Shown here piece by piece: positions 15,125 to 18,720 of a DNA stretch of 18,720 nt. Made by a program: the position numbers and the translations under genes. The first letter of the stretch is position 1. Every line of letters begins with the position of its first letter. The notes below the pieces were generated by a model, which was not told the origin of the DNA, searched no databases, and worked only from the letters and a program-made list of their open reading frames with translations. The DNA is taken from the NCBI GenBank assembly GCA_023442215.1, contig JAEZMP010000091.1, forward strand, positions 1-18,720. The letters are read 5' to 3'. Origin of the DNA: Pseudomonadota bacterium. Its GTDB lineage: Bacteria; Pseudomonadota; Alphaproteobacteria; Rhizobiales; Segnochrobactraceae.

Positions 15125-16888
15125 ATGTCCGTTCCCGTTTCGCCGCGTCGTCCGCCGGCCGCGCCTCGCGACAAGGAGGCGTTCCTGGCGCAATTGCGGG
15201 CGACCGTCGGCGCGGCCCATGTGCTGACGCGGGACAGCGAGACCCGGCGCTACCGCTTCGGGTTCCGCTTCGGCAGCGGGCCGGTCGTGGCGGTGGTGAG
15301 GCCGGCGAGCCTCGTCGAGTTGTGGCGGGTGGCGGAAGCCAGCGTCGCCTCCGGCCGGATCGTGATCATGCAGGCGGCGAATACCGGGCTCACCGGCGGC
15401 TCGACGCCGGACGGCGACGACTACGACCGCGAGGTCGTCCTGATCAACACGCTGCGCATGAAGCGCGTTCAGCTCATCTCCGGCGGCACGCAGGTGGTCT
15501 GCTTCCCCGGCGCGACCCTCGACCTTCTGGAAAAGACGCTCGCGCCGCTCGGCCGCGAGCCGCATTCGGTGATCGGCTCGTCATGTCTCGGTGCCACCGT
15601 GTTCGGCGGCATCAGCAACAATTCCGGCGGCTCGCTGGTGAACCGCGGCCCAGCCTATACCGAGCTCGCGTTGTTCGGGCAGGTCGGGGCGGATGGCGTG
15701 CTGCGCCTCGTCAACCATCTCGGCATCGAACTCGGCGACGATCCCGTCGAGATGCTGTCTCGCCTCGATGCGGGCTCCTACGGCGAGGGCGACATCACGC
15801 CCGGTGGCGTCGCCTCGGACCCGGATTATGCGCGCCATGTCCGCGATATCGAGGCCGATACGCCCGCGCGCTTCAATGCCGATCCGCGCCGGCTTCACGA
15901 GGCCTCGGGCTCTGCCGGCCGGCTGGTGCTGTTCGCCGTGCGTCTCGATACCTTCCCGAAGGAGCCGGGGCAGCAGGTCTTCTATATCGGCACCAACCTG
16001 CCGTCCGATCTGACGGCGATCCGCCGGCACATCCTGTCGTCGTTCGAGACGCTGCCGACCTCCGGGGAATACATGCACCGGGAGGCATTCGACATCGCGG
16101 AGGTCTACGGCAAGGACACGTTCCTCACGATCCGAATGCTCGGCACCCGTCACCTGCCGGCCTTCTTCACGGCGAAAAGCCGGTTCGATGCGCTGGCGGA
16201 ACGGATAGGCTTCCTGCCGCGGCACCTGAGCGACCGCCTGCTTCAGGCCGCGAGCCGGCTGTTTCCGAACCATCTTCCGCCGCGCATGAAGGAATACCGA
16301 GACCGCTTCGAGCATCACCTGCTGCTCAAGGTCCCGGCCCGGGGCGTCGACGAGGCCCGGCAGTTCCTGGACGGGTTCTTCGAGGGGCGGGACGGGGCCT
16401 ATTTCGCCTGCACGGAGGATGAGGGACAGAAGGCCTTCCTGCACCGCTTCGCCGCCGCCGGCGCGGCCGTGCGCTACAACGCCATCCACGAGAGCAAGGT
16501 CGGCGGCATCGTCGCGCTCGACATCGCGCTGCGCCGCAACGATCCGGACTGGTTCGAGACGCTGCCGGACGCGCTTTCCGCAAAGCTCGAGAAGAAGCTC
16601 TATTACGGCCATTTCCTGTGCCACGTGCTGCATCAGGACTACATCGCCCGCAAGGGTGTGGATCCCGTCGCGGTAGAGCACGAGATGTGGGCGCTGCTCG
16701 ACGCGCGCGGCGCGGAATATCCGGCCGAGCACAATGTCGGCCACCTCTACAAGGCGAAGGAAACGCTGACCTCGTTCTACCGCCGGCTCGATCCCTGCAA
16801 CTGCCTCAATCCCGGCCTCGGCGGCACGCCGAAATGCGTCGGCTGGGGCGAGGGAGAGGGCGAGGCCGCGGAGGCCGCCGCGCAATAG
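15125..16888 (+). CDS. dld: Quinone-dependent D-lactate dehydrogenase
   Basis: Peripheral membrane FAD flavoenzyme, 587 residues, oxidising D-lactate to pyruvate and passing electrons to quinone. The FAD-binding domain shows QAANTGLTGGSTP (83-95), GREPHSVIGSSCLGA, GGISNNSGGSLVNRGPAYTE (to 180). Then come VRDIEADTPARFNADPRRL, QQVFYIGTNLPSDLTAIRRH, GEYMHREAFDIAEVYGKDTF and LPPRMKEYRDRFEHHLLLK, and the C-terminal YPAEHNVGHLYKA (532-544). This matches E. coli Dld closely along its whole length. ATG at 15125 has GGAG 10 nt upstream. The Glu/Ala-rich tail is unremarkable. It converges with the exporter genes (9-nt gap) and is divergent from the sulfur operon; a functional link to sulfur is not evident. 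Confidence 0.95.
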   Translation: MSVPVSPRRPPAAPRDKEAFLAQLRATVGAAHVLTRDSETRRYRFGFRFGSGPVVAVVRPASLVELWRVAEASVASGRIVIMQAANTGLTGGSTPDGDDYDREVVLINTLRMKRVQLISGGTQVVCFPGATLDLLEKTLAPLGREPHSVIGSSCLGATVFGGISNNSGGSLVNRGPAYTELALFGQVGADGVLRLVNHLGIELGDDPVEMLSRLDAGSYGEGDITPGGVASDPDYARHVRDIEADTPARFNADPRRLHEASGSAGRLVLFAVRLDTFPKEPGQQVFYIGTNLPSDLTAIRRHILSSFETLPTSGEYMHREAFDIAEVYGKDTFLTIRMLGTRHLPAFFTAKSRFDALAERIGFLPRHLSDRLLQAASRLFPNHLPPRMKEYRDRFEHHLLLKVPARGVDEARQFLDGFFEGRDGAYFACTEDEGQKAFLHRFAAAGAAVRYNAIHESKVGGIVALDIALRRNDPDWFETLPDALSAKLEKKLYYGHFLCHVLHQDYIARKGVDPVAVEHEMWALLDARGAEYPAEHNVGHLYKAKETLTSFYRRLDPCNCLNPGLGGTPKCVGWGEGEGEAAEAAAQ

Positions 16889-16897
16889 CGCGGTGGC

Positions 16898-17655
16898 TCA
16901 GGTGCGCAGGCGGTAGCCGGTGCGGAACATCCACGTGATGATCGCGACGCAGACGACGAGGAAGGCGAGCGTCATGCCGAAGCTGATCCCGATCGAGACG
17001 TCGGACGTGCCGTAGAAGGCCCAGCGGAAGCCGCTGACGAGATAGACCACCGGATTGAACAGCGACACGGTGCGCCACACCGGCGGCAGCATGTCGATCG
17101 AATAGAACGTGCCGCCGAGGAAGGTGAGCGGCGTGATGACGAGGATCGGCACGATCTGCAGCTTCTCGAAGCCGTCCGCCCAGATGCCGAGGATGAAGCC
17201 GAACAGGCAGAACGCCGCCGCCGTGAGCACCAGGAACGCGGCCGCCCAGATGGGATGGGCGATCTCGAACGGCACGAAAAGCCGCGCGGTCGCCAGGATG
17301 ATGAGGCCGAGCACGATCGATTTCGTCGTGGCGGCGCCGACATAGCCGAGCAGGATCTCCGCCACGGAGACCGGCGCCGACAGCACCTCGTAGATCGTTC
17401 CGGTGAACCGCGGCAGGTAGATGCCGAACGAGGCGTTCGAAATGCTCTCGGTCAGAAGGGCCAGCATGATCAGGCCCGGAATGATGAAGGCGCCATAGGG
17501 GATGCCGTCCACCGTGGCGATGCGCGCGCCGATCGCCGAGCCGAACACGACGAAATAGAGCGACGTGGAGATCACCGGCGAAGCGATGCTCTGGAACAGC
17601 GTGCGCAGCGTCCGGCCCAGCTCCGAGACGTAGATGGCGCGAATGGCATGGAAGT

Positions 17656-17659
<4 letters not shown>
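16898..17659 (-). CDS. yadH: ABC-2 type transporter permease, YadH-like
   Basis: Inner-membrane subunit of an ABC-2 exporter, 253 residues, with about six hydrophobic segments. Family blocks match the E. coli YadH group: SPVISTSLYFVVFGSAIGAR, IIPGLIMLALLTESISNASF, GTIYEVLSAPVSVAEILLGY and TPLTFLGGTFYSIDMLPPVW followed by NPVVYLVSGFRWAFYG. I placed the start at the ATG 17659, which overlaps the stop of the ATPase gene by four bases; the open frame further upstream is only the ATPase gene read in another frame. It is second in a two-gene operon. The exported substrate is unknown for this family. Confidence 0.9.
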
Positions 17660-18588
<929 letters not shown>

Positions 18589-18651
18589 GCGGCAACCTCT
18601 TTCGCGGGTGACGGCATTGGTTCGCCAGTGTCGCCGCGGCCAACCGGTCGT

Positions 18652-18720
<69 letters not shown>

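Overview
This window looks like chromosomal DNA from a high-GC (roughly two-thirds by eye) alphaproteobacterium, probably of the order Hyphomicrobiales/Rhizobiales. The reasons are Tat-exported oligopeptide-type binding proteins, a DUF2293 protein, SfnB/SsuD organosulfur genes and a palindromic intergenic repeat of rhizobial style. The genus cannot be fixed from the sequence. The last ~70 bases are an almost pure G run that looks like a sequencing or assembly artefact, so the window probably ends at a contig edge.

Layout. (1) Bases 1-6800, plus strand: an Opp/Dpp-class ABC importer operon. It has two tandem paralogous substrate-binding proteins (the first cut by the window edge), two permeases and one 555-residue protein carrying both ATPase domains. 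(2) 6801-7270: an intergenic stretch with an interspersed palindrome and an AT-rich palindrome. (3) 7271-10195, plus strand: tauABC, a taurine/alkanesulfonate importer. No tauD follows. (4) 10255-10626, minus strand: a DUF2293 protein. (5) 10865-14850, minus strand: a sulfur-scavenging operon read sfnB-like 1, sfnB-like 2, ssuD, ending in a strong hairpin. Two of its three genes look damaged: ssuD has an in-frame TAA 50 codons before its ancestral stop, and the first sfnB-like gene has lost its expected stop and runs 241 nt into the next gene. (6) 15125-16888, plus strand: dld, the respiratory FAD D-lactate dehydrogenase, divergent from the sulfur operon. (7) 16898-18588, minus strand: a YadG/YadH-type ABC-2 exporter pair.

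How the parts fit. TauABC brings in sulfonates, and SsuD with the SfnB-type flavin monooxygenases would release sulfite from sulfonates or sulfones when sulfate is scarce. The neighbouring Opp-type importer with two binding proteins may import another organosulfur compound; this is inference from proximity. A rare AT-rich core, AATAATATT, lies upstream of both tauA and the sfnB operon, inside or beside palindromes, and could mark shared sulfur-starvation control. Stable hairpins follow two of the binding-protein genes (oligopeptide binding protein 2 and tauA), which suits keeping binding-protein mRNA in excess over permease and ATPase. No reductase (ssuE/msuE) that would supply FMNH2 is in the window. 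No RNA genes, insertion sequences or CRISPR arrays were seen.
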